A DNA stretch of 64,000 bases from Rhodococcus wratislaviensis. Its GTDB lineage: Bacteria > Actinomycetota > Actinomycetes > Mycobacteriales > Mycobacteriaceae. Positions 8,880-17,778 of the stretch are shown in pieces. Both the position numbers and the translations under genes were made by a program. The DNA lies in assembly GCF_900455735.1 (NCBI RefSeq), contig NZ_UAUI01000024.1:62001-126000 (forward strand). Reading direction: 5' to 3'. The notes beneath the pieces are model-generated. The model had not been told where the DNA came from. It did no database searches and was given only the letters and a program-made list of their open reading frames with translations. Positions within the stretch are counted from its first letter, which is position 1. Every line of letters begins with the position of its first letter.

Positions 8880-9932
8880 TCAGGCGTGGTGGGTGAAGCC
8901 CACCTGGCCGGGACGGCGGTTGGGCGCGTAGCCGAGCTTGGCGAGGGTCTCGTCGGCATCGGCATAGGTCTGGCCGATCCGGTAGATGTCGCGGGCCTCC
9001 TTGCCGGTGGCCACCTCGCGACCCAGTTCACCCGCGACGCGGACCAACTGCTCGACCTGCTGGACGGAGGTCATCTTCTCGCCCTTGCGTCCCCAGATGG
9101 TGTCTTCGTTACCGCACCTGGGGTGCAGGCCCATCGCGATCGCCATCGCGTTGACCGGCAGCACGCTACGCATCAGGGTCTCGAGGGTCAGGCAGGCACC
9201 GTCCGGGACTCGCTGGATGAAGTTCATGATGTTGTACGGATTGGGGCCGTCGAAGCCACCGCCGATGCCGACCCAGGTCAGGTTGAGCGGACCGGTGTAG
9301 ATCCCGCGCCGGATGAGCCGCTCGACGGTCTCGAGCTGGGGGATGCTCGAGAGCTGGAAGTGCGGCTGAATTCCGGCCGCCTGCAGGCGACGCAGATGCT
9401 CCTCGACCCACGCCGGGCCTGCGGGTACCGTCATCTCCCGGTACGCCTCGGCGAGCTCGGGCCGCTCCATCGAGGTGCCGGCGATGTCGTCGGCGGTCAT
9501 GAGTTCCATGATGTTCATCTGAGAGGTGTTGATCGCGATCGTCACCTGGTCGGGTGCGGGATCGAGGTCGGCCAGCATGTGCCGGGTGTCGTCCGAGAGC
9601 CACTTCGCATCAGCCCCTTCGCCTTCGGGTGCGAAGGAGATCGATCCGCCGACCTGCAGGATCATGTCCGGCACCGCCTGGCGCAGTCCGGCGAGCAACT
9701 CGTTGAACTTCGAGAGCCGCTTGGAGCCCTTGCCGTCGAGCTCACGGACGTGGATGTGCAGGACGGTGGCGCCGGCCTCGTAGCAGTCGACCGCCTTCTG
9801 GACGTGGTCGTCCATCGTCAGCGGCAGGTCTTCGCGGAAGTCGTCCGGCTCCCACTCGGGGCCGTACGGGGCACAGGTGATGACCAGCTTCTCCTGGGTC
9901 TCGGGGAAGAGGGCGTCGTCGTGGAAGTGCAT
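8880..9932 (-). CDS. beta-keto acid cleavage enzyme (BKACE, DUF849)
   Basis: A 350-residue TIM-barrel protein of the BKACE family. VLHIHVREL supplies the two zinc-ligand histidines; VTIAINTSQ, PHFQLSSIPQLETVERLI and the late GLHPRCGNEDTIWG glutamate region are also typical. BKACE enzymes condense a beta-keto acid with acetyl-CoA and release acetoacetate plus a new acyl-CoA. The neighbouring 3-oxoacid CoA-transferase would then activate the acetoacetate. At 350 residues it is longer than the common 270-310. The ATG at 9932 is the only sensible start. The specific keto acid is unknown. Confidence 0.87.
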   Translation of the reverse strand: MHFHDDALFPETQEKLVITCAPYGPEWEPDDFREDLPLTMDDHVQKAVDCYEAGATVLHIHVRELDGKGSKRLSKFNELLAGLRQAVPDMILQVGGSISFAPEGEGADAKWLSDDTRHMLADLDPAPDQVTIAINTSQMNIMELMTADDIAGTSMERPELAEAYREMTVPAGPAWVEEHLRRLQAAGIQPHFQLSSIPQLETVERLIRRGIYTGPLNLTWVGIGGGFDGPNPYNIMNFIQRVPDGACLTLETLMRSVLPVNAMAIAMGLHPRCGNEDTIWGRKGEKMTSVQQVEQLVRVAGELGREVATGKEARDIYRIGQTYADADETLAKLGYAPNRRPGQVGFTHHA

Positions 9933-9982
9933 GGGTGTTCTCCGTTCGAAATCGGATCTGATGAATTGGGGCAGTGAGAAAT

Positions 9983-10897
9983 TCAGAAGGGCCGGTCGCC
10001 GATGATGCCGGCGCGCTCCATCTTGCGGACGGCGGGCCAGTAGTCCTGGACCGCATAGTGCTGGGTGGACCGGTTGTCCCAGATCGCGACGCTGTTCTTC
10101 GTCCAACGCCACCGCACCTGGTACTCGGGAATCGCCGCCTGGCTGATCAGGTAGTTGAGCAGGTTGCTGCTGCCGGGTGCGTAGTCGATGCCGTACCGGA
10201 TGTGCTCGGGGGTGTGGTAGTTGACGAAGTGGGTCGCGAATGCGTTGACGAACAAGATCTTTTCGCCGGTCTCGGGGTGCGTGCGCACCACGGGGTGCTC
10301 GGCGTCGGGGAACCTCTCGTGCAGCGCGTGCCGCTGTTCCGGCGGCTGCGCGGCACCGAACGAAGCCTCGATGCTGTGCCGGGCGCGCAGTCCGTCGATC
10401 TGCTTCTTCACCGCGTCGGGAAGCTTCGCGTAGGCCAGGGCCATGTTCACCCAGATGGTGTCGCCGCCGATCGGCGGCGTCTCCACGCAGCGGAGCACGC
10501 AGCCCATGGGCGGGTTCTCCCGCCAGGTGGCGTCGCAGTGAAAGGCGTTCTCGTAGTGCTCGGCCGGGCTGTCGAGGTCCTTGTAGATTTGCACCAGCCC
10601 CGGGTGGTCGGGGTCGCTCCCCACGGCGGGGTGGTCCTCGAGCGGGCCGAACCGCTCGGCCAGCGCCACGTGCTCGGCGCGGGACATGTCCTGGTCGCGG
10701 AGGAACAAAACCTTGTACTCGAGCAGCAGTTCCCGCAGTTCGGCGAACAGGGCGTCGTCGCGGGCGGCGTCGCCGAGGTTCACGTCGAACAGTTCGGCGC
10801 CGATCGAGCAGGTGAGCGGTGCGAACCGGAAGGACCCGGAAGGGGAGAGGATCGTGTGCGGTTCGGGCGAGTGGGTCAGTTGCGCGGTGTCGGTCAT
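9983..10897 (-). CDS. TauD/TfdA-family Fe(II)/2-oxoglutarate dioxygenase
   Basis: A 304-residue non-heme iron dioxygenase. The first metal pair is in AFHCDATWRENPP (HxD), the distal His in VWDNRSTQHYAVQDYW or its equivalent, and the 2-oxoglutarate-binding Arg in PAVRKMERAG. The family hydroxylates carbon next to a heteroatom or carboxylate (taurine, phenoxyacetates, alkyl sulfates, betaines), often releasing an aldehyde or ketone. It lies 50 bases upstream of the BKACE gene, so it may generate or precede the beta-keto acid. The ATG at 10897 is preceded by GGAGACACC. Confidence 0.88.
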   Translation of the reverse strand: MTDTAQLTHSPEPHTILSPSGSFRFAPLTCSIGAELFDVNLGDAARDDALFAELRELLLEYKVLFLRDQDMSRAEHVALAERFGPLEDHPAVGSDPDHPGLVQIYKDLDSPAEHYENAFHCDATWRENPPMGCVLRCVETPPIGGDTIWVNMALAYAKLPDAVKKQIDGLRARHSIEASFGAAQPPEQRHALHERFPDAEHPVVRTHPETGEKILFVNAFATHFVNYHTPEHIRYGIDYAPGSSNLLNYLISQAAIPEYQVRWRWTKNSVAIWDNRSTQHYAVQDYWPAVRKMERAGIIGDRPF

Positions 10898-10935
10898 GGT
10901 GGTGTCTCCGTCGTGGTGAATGTGGTGGCGCGCTG

Positions 10936-11910
10936 TCAGAGTCGGAACACGGAGGAGCCGATGCTGCGGCCGGATTCGAGATCGTGGTGCGCCTGGACGG
11001 CGTCCTCGAGCCCGTAACTCTGGTTGATCTCGATCCGGATCCGGCGGGCTTCGACGTGTCCGAAGAGTTCACCGGCGAGTTCGGCGCGCTCCGCCGGGTC
11101 GGCGATGTAGTCGGCGAGCGCGGGGCGGGTGACGAACAGCGAACCCTTGACCGCCAATTGCATTGCGTTGATCGGCGGAATCGGTCCGGAGGCCGTTCCG
11201 AAGCACACCAGCAGACCGCGCCGGGCGAGGCAGTCGAGCGAGGTCTGGAAGGTGGACTCGCCGATGCTGTCGTACACGACCGGAACGCCGGCGCCGTCGG
11301 TGATCTCGCGAACCCGCTCGGCGACGTTCTCCCGGGTGTAGACGATCACGTGCTCACACCCGTGGGCGCGGGCGATCGCGGCCTTCTCGTCGGTGGACAC
11401 GGTGCCGATCACGTTGATGCCCAGCAATTTTGCCCACTGCGTGAAGATCAGGCCGACACCGCCGGCCGCCGCGTGCAGGAGCACGGTGTCGCCCGCCTTC
11501 AGCGGGTAAATGCGCCGCAGCAGGTAGGCCGTGGTCAGACCGCGCATCGTCATCGCGGCCGCGGTGTCGAAGCGGATCGCTTCGGGCAACGGGATCAGCG
11601 ATGCGGCCGGCATCACGCGTTCGGTGCTGTAGGCGCCGAGGGGGCTGCCTGTATAGGTGACGCGGTCACCGACCTGCACGTGGGTCACGCCGGAACCGAC
11701 CTCTTCGACGACGCCTGCTGCCTCCACGCCCATGCCCGCGGGCAACTCGGCCGGGTACAGGCCGGTGCGGAAGTAGGTGTCGGCGAAGTTCAATCCGACG
11801 GCCTCGTGCCGGATCCGGACACCGTGGGGGCCGGGCTCCCCGACCTCGACGGTCTCCCACTTCATGACCTCGGGGGCGCCGTGCTCGTAGAACCGAACCG
11901 CTTGTGCCAC
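10936..11910 (-). CDS. zinc-free quinone oxidoreductase (MDR superfamily)
   Basis: A 324-residue medium-chain dehydrogenase/reductase with no zinc-ligand cysteines. It has the GroES-like region with GMGVEAAGVVEEVG, the nucleotide-binding AAAGGVGLIFTQWAKLLG, and a C-terminal GHVEARRIRIEI segment, all as in Qor enzymes that reduce quinones or enones with NADPH. It starts with GTG after a GAGGAG site. As the first gene of the minus-strand unit it is divergent from the AraC regulator at 12048. It may reduce or oxidise a pathway intermediate. Confidence 0.85.
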   Translation of the reverse strand: MAQAVRFYEHGAPEVMKWETVEVGEPGPHGVRIRHEAVGLNFADTYFRTGLYPAELPAGMGVEAAGVVEEVGSGVTHVQVGDRVTYTGSPLGAYSTERVMPAASLIPLPEAIRFDTAAAMTMRGLTTAYLLRRIYPLKAGDTVLLHAAAGGVGLIFTQWAKLLGINVIGTVSTDEKAAIARAHGCEHVIVYTRENVAERVREITDGAGVPVVYDSIGESTFQTSLDCLARRGLLVCFGTASGPIPPINAMQLAVKGSLFVTRPALADYIADPAERAELAGELFGHVEARRIRIEINQSYGLEDAVQAHHDLESGRSIGSSVFRL

Positions 11911-12047
11911 AGTACTTCTCCTCTTCGATGTGATGACCGCCGCGCCGGTCCCTTGCTGTGATGCACCTAACAGTAGGGCCGCGATCGGGCGGCTGCTTAT
12001 CCCTTCGTGACAGGCGGCGTATCATTTCGGGACATGTCGGAGGCGGT

Positions 12048-13058
12048 ATGAAACCCCTTGCGCGGTATGCGTCGCTGAACGGGTACGTAGAGCTGTGCCG
12101 GTCGCTCGGACTCGAGCCGGCACCGCTGCTGCGCTCGGCCGGTCTGGACCTCTCCGGACTCGGCCTGCAGGACCGCTGGATTCCGGCCGCGTCGATCGCG
12201 CGGTTGCTCGAGCAGTCGGCCGGCGCATCCGGGTACGAGGACTTCGGGCTGCGCCTTGCCGAGCGCAGGCAGTTCTCCAACCTCGGCCCTCTCAGCCTCG
12301 TCGTGCGCGAGGAGCCCGACGTTCGCAGTGCGCTGCGCGTCCTCACCCGTTACGAGCACACGTACAACGAGGCGCTGCGGACACGGATGTCGGAGCGCGG
12401 CGGGCTGGTGACTGTGCGCGTCGAACTGGACGTGGGGGAGACGACCGAGACCCGGCAGTCGGTGGAACTGGCGGTCGGGGTGCTGCACCGGCTGCTGCGC
12501 GGGTTCCTCGGTGGCGGCTGGAAGCCACTCGACGTCTGCTTCCCTCATCCGGCTCCGGCAGACACGGCGACCCACCGGCGTCTGTTCGGGCCGGTCGCGA
12601 CTTTCGAGAACGAGTTCGCGGGCATCGTCATCGAGGCCGGCGACCTGGACGCGCCGAACAAGATGTCCGATCCATTACTCCGTCCCTACACCCAGCAACT
12701 CCTCGAATCCTGGGAGCCGTCGGACGACGTGACGATCGTGAGCCGGGTCCGCGAGCTGATCGAGCTGCTGTTGCCGACCGGACGGTGTTCCGTCGAGCAG
12801 GTGGCCCGCAGTCTGGGAGTCGACCGCAGAACGGTGCACCGCCGCCTCGCCGAGAGCGGGGAGACGTTCTCGACGGTCCTGGACGCGACCCGCGCCGAAC
12901 TCGCCGAACGGATGGTCGCGAACCCCCGGCTGAGTCTCACCGAGATCGCGGACATGCTGGCGTTCTCGGCGCCGAGCAACTTCTCACGCTGGTTCAGCGG
13001 CCGGTTCGGGTGCAGCCCGAGCCGCTGGAGAGCTCAGCGGGCGGGCGACACCGGCTGA
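12048..13058 (+). CDS. AraC-family transcriptional regulator
   Basis: A 336-residue regulator. The N-terminal two thirds match the arabinose-binding-like/OruR-type sensor domain (LNGYVELCRSLGLEPAPLLRSAGL, then NLGPLSLVVREEPDVRSAL). The C-terminal double HTH is VEQVARSLGVDRRTVHRRL and LSLTEIADMLAFSAPSNFSRWF. GGAGG lies 5 bases before the ATG at 12048. It faces the eleven-gene minus-strand unit across a 137-base gap and is its likely controller. Its 3' end overlaps the convergent acetyltransferase gene by 25 bases. Confidence 0.9.
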   Translation: MKPLARYASLNGYVELCRSLGLEPAPLLRSAGLDLSGLGLQDRWIPAASIARLLEQSAGASGYEDFGLRLAERRQFSNLGPLSLVVREEPDVRSALRVLTRYEHTYNEALRTRMSERGGLVTVRVELDVGETTETRQSVELAVGVLHRLLRGFLGGGWKPLDVCFPHPAPADTATHRRLFGPVATFENEFAGIVIEAGDLDAPNKMSDPLLRPYTQQLLESWEPSDDVTIVSRVRELIELLLPTGRCSVEQVARSLGVDRRTVHRRLAESGETFSTVLDATRAELAERMVANPRLSLTEIADMLAFSAPSNFSRWFSGRFGCSPSRWRAQRAGDTG

Positions 13059-13621
13059 ATCGGCCCGCTCTCGTCCAGATCGAGCCTGCTGATGTAGTGG
13101 GCGCCGTCGTCGATCGGATTGTCCGGTGGGAGGTAGCCCTCGCCGACGCGGCGGAATCCGGCCTTCTCGAGTGCGCGCCACGACGCCCGGTTGGGGGCGA
13201 CGACGGGGACGACGATCGCGGTGGCGTCAGGTAGGTCGGCCCGGCACTTGGCCACGAAAGCGCTGATCATCGCGGTTCCCAGCCCCTGGCCGGTGTGCTG
13301 CGCGTCGCCGACGTAATAGTCGATCGAGATGCTCCCCGGTGGGATCTCGACGAGGGCCGTGAGGAGCGCGAGGTCCTCGGGATAGTCGGCGATCCGGTAC
13401 CGCTGGATGAATCCGAACGGCAGGCCGCCGCGCAGGACGAGGAAGTCCTCGCAGGGCTCGGTGCCGTCGATGCTGCCGCCGAAATCGCGCTCGATGTCGG
13501 CGTCCGCGGTGTCGTGGTTCCAGAACCGCGCGACGTGCGGTTCGCGGAGCCATTTTTGCAGTTGAGGGAAGAATTCACGGGTCGTGCGGACGAACTCGAA
13601 GGTGACTGCGTCAGCGCTCAC
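13034..13621 (-). CDS. GNAT-family N-acetyltransferase (aminoglycoside 6'-acetyltransferase-like)
   Basis: A 195-residue GNAT protein. FWNHDTADADIERDFGGSIDGTEPCE and the acetyl-CoA loop DAQHTGQGLGTAMISAF resemble the AAC(6')-Ib-like and siderophore acetyltransferase group, and the last third has the common NRASWRALEKAGFRRVGE motif. The substrate could be an aminoglycoside or a hydroxylamine siderophore group; sequence alone does not decide. GTG start at 13621. It is convergent with the AraC gene and divergent from the glucarate operon. Confidence 0.8.
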   Translation of the reverse strand: MSADAVTFEFVRTTREFFPQLQKWLREPHVARFWNHDTADADIERDFGGSIDGTEPCEDFLVLRGGLPFGFIQRYRIADYPEDLALLTALVEIPPGSISIDYYVGDAQHTGQGLGTAMISAFVAKCRADLPDATAIVVPVVAPNRASWRALEKAGFRRVGEGYLPPDNPIDDGAHYISRLDLDESGPIQPVSPAR

Positions 13622-13689
13622 GACAGGGAAACTAGCAGAAGCCCCGTCGATTCAACTTCAGCATCGATAACGAGAATCTTTGACTTGGA

Positions 13690-13737
13690 CATGTATCGAA
13701 CATGCCTCTAGCGTGATTCCTATGACTCAGGTCACGC
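13690..13737 (+). promoter_or_regulatory. candidate operator region of the glucarate operon
   Basis: Upstream of the glucarate transporter lie a perfect dyad CATGT-atcga-ACATG (13690-13704) and a second dyad GCGTGA (13711-13716) with TCACGC (13732-13737). A TTGACT at 13680-13685 could be a -35 element. The position fits regulator control by the LysR gene at the far end of the operon. This is a pattern-based proposal only. Confidence 0.35.
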
Positions 13738-13810
13738 CTGGTAGCCGGGCGTGATCGGAGTCCTCCAACGTTCCCCGCACCACCAGCGCCAGCACAGAGA
13801 GGAGTCACCG

Positions 13811-15172
13811 ATGACCCTCCCCCTCGCCGTTTCCCCGGCGGTCGACAGCGCGGTCTCCAAGATCTTCCGTCGCGTCGTTCCGCTGTTCATCGTCATGCTC
13901 ATCTGCAATCAGCTCAACAGATCCAACATCGGTTACGCGCAGACGCATCTCGAGGCGGACGTGGGCATCGGCGCTGCGGCGTACGGCTTCGGTGCGGGTG
14001 TTTTCTTCATCGCCTATGCGATCTTCGAACTGCCGTCGAACGTGCTCATGGAGAAGTTCGGCGCCAAGGTGTGGCTCACCCGCATCATGATCTCGTGGGG
14101 CCTGGTGTCCGCCGCGATGGCGTTCGTCAACGGCCCGGAGATGTTCTACGCCCTCCGATTCCTCCTCGGTGTCGCGGAGGCCGGCTTCTTCCCGGCCATC
14201 ATCTTCTACTTCACCCGCTGGCTACCGAACAACCATCGCAGCCGCGCCACGGCACTGTTCATCGCCGGGTCCTCCATCGCGGCCGCCATCTCGGGACCGC
14301 TGTCCGGACCGCTGCTGTCCCTCGACGGACTCGGTGGGCACCACGGCTGGCAGTGGATGTTCGCGCTGGAGGGTCTGCTGTCGGTGGTCGTCGGTTGCTT
14401 CGCCTACCGCCTGCTCGACTCGAAGATCGACGACGCGAAGTGGCTCACCGGCGCGGAGAAGCACGACCTGCAGGCCGTCATCGCCGAGGAGGACGTGCTG
14501 CGCAGTGAGGCGTCCGCGAAGCGCGGCGAGTCGGGTTCGCGCTGGAAGCTGCTCCTGCAGCCGCGGATCCTGGTGTGCTGCGGAATCTTCTTCGCGATCA
14601 CCATGGCGATCTACGCCAACACGTTCTGGTTGCCGTCGATCATCCGGCGCATCCCGGGCACCACCGACATCACCGTCGGGCTGCTCTCCTCGCTGCCGTG
14701 GATCTGCGCGATCTTCGCGATGTACTTCTCCAACCGCTCCGCCGACCGCACCGGACGGCACAAGCCCTACCTCGTCGCCGCGCTGCTCATCGGCGGTATC
14801 GGCACGATGGCCGCCGCGTTCGTCACGCCCTGGCTCGCGCTTCCGCTGCTGTGCGTCGCGACGATGGGATTCAAGAGCGCGAGCCCGCTCTTCTGGTCGA
14901 TTCCGCAGCGCACGCTCCACCCGATGGTGCTGGCGCCGGCGATCGCGATCATCAACTCGCTGGGCAACCTGGGTGGCTTCGTGGCCCCGTTCGGCTTCGG
15001 GGTGATCAAGGAGCAGACCGGCACGGTGACGATGGGCCTGGTCGTGCTGTCGCTCTTCGCCCTGGCCGCGGCCGCGGCGGTGACGTACTTCCGGCGAGAC
15101 AAGGAAGACATCGACGACGTCGCGGACCTGGCAGAGGTGGGCTCCGACGAGACCGCCGTGGCAGCCAAGTGA
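13811..15172 (+). CDS. MFS transporter, anion:cation symporter family (probable glucarate/galactarate importer)
   Basis: A 453-residue 12-TM transporter. VPLFIVMLICNQLNRSNIGYAQ, GAGVFFIAYAIFELPSNVLMEKFGAKVWLTRIM and GVAEAGFFPAIIFYFTRWLP are diagnostic of the ACS family that includes glucarate, hexuronate and tartrate transporters. Its place at the head of the glucarate operon gives the likely substrate. A GAGAGGAG site precedes the ATG at 13811. The open frame extends 60 bases upstream but without a ribosome site. Confidence 0.87.
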   Translation: MTLPLAVSPAVDSAVSKIFRRVVPLFIVMLICNQLNRSNIGYAQTHLEADVGIGAAAYGFGAGVFFIAYAIFELPSNVLMEKFGAKVWLTRIMISWGLVSAAMAFVNGPEMFYALRFLLGVAEAGFFPAIIFYFTRWLPNNHRSRATALFIAGSSIAAAISGPLSGPLLSLDGLGGHHGWQWMFALEGLLSVVVGCFAYRLLDSKIDDAKWLTGAEKHDLQAVIAEEDVLRSEASAKRGESGSRWKLLLQPRILVCCGIFFAITMAIYANTFWLPSIIRRIPGTTDITVGLLSSLPWICAIFAMYFSNRSADRTGRHKPYLVAALLIGGIGTMAAAFVTPWLALPLLCVATMGFKSASPLFWSIPQRTLHPMVLAPAIAIINSLGNLGGFVAPFGFGVIKEQTGTVTMGLVVLSLFALAAAAAVTYFRRDKEDIDDVADLAEVGSDETAVAAK

Positions 15173-15221
15173 CCTCTCACCGGCACAGACGAAACGCAGA
15201 CGAGAACTCGAGGACTGAATC

Positions 15222-16817
15222 ATGACAGCAACGGTGAACCGGACCGACGTGACCGGACAGATGATCATCGCAGGGAAGCCCGTCCAGGGTTCCGGCACGA
15301 CGATCCACGGCATCGACCCCACCACCGACGGACGGCTGGAACCGGGCTTCGCGCACGGTGACGAACGGGACGTCGACGCCGCCTGCGCCGCCGCCGACGA
15401 GGCGTTCGCGCCGTTCCGCGCCACGAGCAGCGAGAAGCGCGCCCAGTTCCTCGAGGCGATCGCCGACAACATCGAGGCCCTCGGCGAGACGCTCATCGCA
15501 CGGGCGTGCGCCGAATCCGGACTTCCCCAGGGCCGCATCACCGGTGAGGTGGGCCGCACGTCCGGACAGCTGCGGCTGTTCGCCGGCGTCCTGCGGGACG
15601 GCGGCTGGAACGGTGCCCGGATCGATCCCGCGATGCCCGACCGGACGCCTCTGCCCCGTGCCGACATCCGCCAGCGGAAGGTGCCGCTCGGACCCGTCGC
15701 GGTGTTCGGCGCGAGCAACTTCCCCCTTGCCTTCTCCGTGGCCGGCGGCGACACCGCGTCCGCGCTGGCTGCGGGCTGCCCGGTCGTCGTGAAGGCCCAC
15801 GACGCGCACCCCGGCACCTCCGAACTCGTCGGCCGTGCCATCGCCGACGCCGTCGCGAGCACCGGCATGCCCGCGGGCACGTTCTCCCTGCTGTTCGGCT
15901 CGGGCCGCGGGCTCGGCACCGCACTCGTCACCGACCCGCGCATCAAGGCCGTCGGATTCACCGGATCCCGTTCCGGTGGAACCGCTCTGGTCGCCGCGGC
16001 CGCCGGGCGTCCGGAACCCATCCCGGTGTACGCCGAGATGAGTTCGATCAACCCGGTGTTCGTGCTCGAGAACGCACTCGCCACCCGCGGCGCCGACCTC
16101 GGCCGCGCGTTCGTCGGGTCCCTGACGCTCGGATCCGGCCAGTTCTGCACCAACCCCGGTCTCGTCATCGCCGTCGACGGTCCCGGCCTCGCCGAGTTCG
16201 TTGCGGCCGCGAATGCCGCGGTCGCCGAGGCGGTGCCGACGCCGATGCTCACCCCGGTCATCGCCGGCTCCTACGCCGACGGGGTTGCCGCACTCGAGGG
16301 CGCGGCCACCGTGGAGGCCCGCGGCGTCGAGTCCGACGCCCCCAATTCGTGCCGTGCCGCCCTGTTCAGCAGCGACGCCGACACGTTCCTGGGATCGGAG
16401 GTGTTGCAGCAGGAGGTGTTCGGCTCGTCCAGCCTGATCGTCAAGTGCCGCGACGCCGAGCAGGTGCGTGCCGTGGCGGCGCAGTTGGAAGGCCAGTTGA
16501 CCGCGACGGTCCATGTCGACGACGCCGATCTCGACGAGGCCGGACGACTGCTGCCCGTCCTCGAGCTCAAGGCCGGCCGGATCCTGTTCAACGGCTGGCC
16601 CACCGGGGTCGAGGTCGGCCACGCGATGGTGCACGGCGGCCCGCACCCCGCGACCTCCGACTCGCGCACCACGTCCGTGGGCTCGCTGGCGATCGAACGT
16701 TTCCTGCGTCCCGTTGCCTACCAGGATGTTCCGAGTTCGCTGCTCCCCGCCGCCATCGCCGACGGCAACCCCGACCAGTTGTGGCGTCGCATCGACGGCC
16801 GACTCACTCAAGCCTGA
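15222..16817 (+). CDS. alpha-ketoglutaric semialdehyde dehydrogenase
   Basis: A 531-residue aldehyde dehydrogenase of the KGSADH type. It has [41 protein letters not shown], the general-base Glu in [11 protein letters not shown] and the catalytic Cys in [11 protein letters not shown]. These features identify the NAD(P)-dependent enzyme that oxidises 2,5-dioxopentanoate to 2-oxoglutarate, the last step of the glucarate pathway. It is 49 bases downstream of the transporter and 25 upstream of kdgD. The ATG at 15222 follows a GAGGACTG site. Confidence 0.92.
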   Translation: MTATVNRTDVTGQMIIAGKPVQGSGTTIHGIDPTTDGRLEPGFAHGDERDVDAACAAADEAFAPFRATSSEKRAQFLEAIADNIEALGETLIARACAESGLPQGRITGEVGRTSGQLRLFAGVLRDGGWNGARIDPAMPDRTPLPRADIRQRKVPLGPVAVFGASNFPLAFSVAGGDTASALAAGCPVVVKAHDAHPGTSELVGRAIADAVASTGMPAGTFSLLFGSGRGLGTALVTDPRIKAVGFTGSRSGGTALVAAAAGRPEPIPVYAEMSSINPVFVLENALATRGADLGRAFVGSLTLGSGQFCTNPGLVIAVDGPGLAEFVAAANAAVAEAVPTPMLTPVIAGSYADGVAALEGAATVEARGVESDAPNSCRAALFSSDADTFLGSEVLQQEVFGSSSLIVKCRDAEQVRAVAAQLEGQLTATVHVDDADLDEAGRLLPVLELKAGRILFNGWPTGVEVGHAMVHGGPHPATSDSRTTSVGSLAIERFLRPVAYQDVPSSLLPAAIADGNPDQLWRRIDGRLTQA

Positions 16818-16842
16818 TTTTCCCTTCGTGAAGGAGTTCCCC

Positions 16843-17778
16843 ATGCTCGACGGCGTCCTGTTCTTCCCCGTCACACCGTTCACCGCATCCGGCGACGTCG
16901 ACTACGACCGGCTCGCCGAGCACGTCGCCAAGGGTGTCGACGCCGGCCCCGGAGGCGTCTTCATCGCCTGCGGCACCGGCGAATTCCACGCCCTCGGGCT
17001 GGAGGAGTTCGGCAAGATCGTCGCCAAGGCGACCGAGATCGTCGCCGGACGTGTCCCCGTGTTCGCCGGGGCGGGCGGCTCGGTGCAGCAGGCCAAGGAG
17101 TTCGCCGCCAGCGCGAAGGCCAACGGCGCCGACGGCATCCTGCTGCTCCCGCCGTACCTGGTGACGATGCCGCAGGCCGGACTGGTGGAGTACACCCGCG
17201 CGGTCGCCGACACCACCGACCTCCCGCTCGTCGTGTACAACCGCGGCAACGCCCGGTTCGACGAGGCGGCCGCCGTGGAGGTGGCGCAGTTCCCGACCGT
17301 CGTCGGGTTCAAGGACGGCACCGGTGATCTCGACAAGGTGGGCCGCATCGTCCGTGCGGTGAAGGACGCGCTCGCCCCGTCCGGCAAGCCGTTCCTGTTC
17401 TTCAACGGCATGCCCACCGCCGAGGTCACCCAGCAGGCGTACCGCGCGATCGGTGTCACGCTGTACTCGTCCGCGACGTTCGCGTTCGCGCCCGAACTCG
17501 CTCTCGGGTTCTACGACGCGCTCGAATCCGGCAACGAGGAACTCACCGCCGCGCTGCTCCGCGACTTCTTCCACCCCCTGGTGCGCCTGCGTGACCAGGT
17601 GCCCGGATACGCGGTGTCGCTGATCAAGTCGGGGGTCGCGATGGAAGGCATCGACGCCGGGTCGGTGCGGCCGCCGCTCGTGCCGACGAGTGAGGCCCAT
17701 GTGCGGGAGCTCGCGCAGATCACCGCAGCCGGCCGCGCCGTTCTCGCCGACGCCCTCGCCGTGCAGGCGGCGGTCTGA
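16843..17778 (+). CDS. kdgD: 5-dehydro-4-deoxyglucarate dehydratase
   Basis: A 311-residue member of the DHDPS/NAL superfamily. The Schiff-base lysine is in VVGFKDGTGDL and the catalytic tyrosine in LPLVVYNRGNARF. The opening LDGVLFFPVTPF and PGGVFIACGTGEFHAL are typical of KdgD. It dehydrates and decarboxylates 5-keto-4-deoxyglucarate to alpha-ketoglutaric semialdehyde. AAGGAG at 16831 fixes the ATG at 16843. The stop overlaps the gudD start by one base (TGATG). Confidence 0.93.
   Translation: MLDGVLFFPVTPFTASGDVDYDRLAEHVAKGVDAGPGGVFIACGTGEFHALGLEEFGKIVAKATEIVAGRVPVFAGAGGSVQQAKEFAASAKANGADGILLLPPYLVTMPQAGLVEYTRAVADTTDLPLVVYNRGNARFDEAAAVEVAQFPTVVGFKDGTGDLDKVGRIVRAVKDALAPSGKPFLFFNGMPTAEVTQQAYRAIGVTLYSSATFAFAPELALGFYDALESGNEELTAALLRDFFHPLVRLRDQVPGYAVSLIKSGVAMEGIDAGSVRPPLVPTSEAHVRELAQITAAGRAVLADALAVQAAV

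Noticed and set aside
14222-16261. 679-residue minus-strand open frame
   Set aside because: Antisense to the glucarate transporter and dehydrogenase genes; repetitive low-complexity composition without domain motifs.
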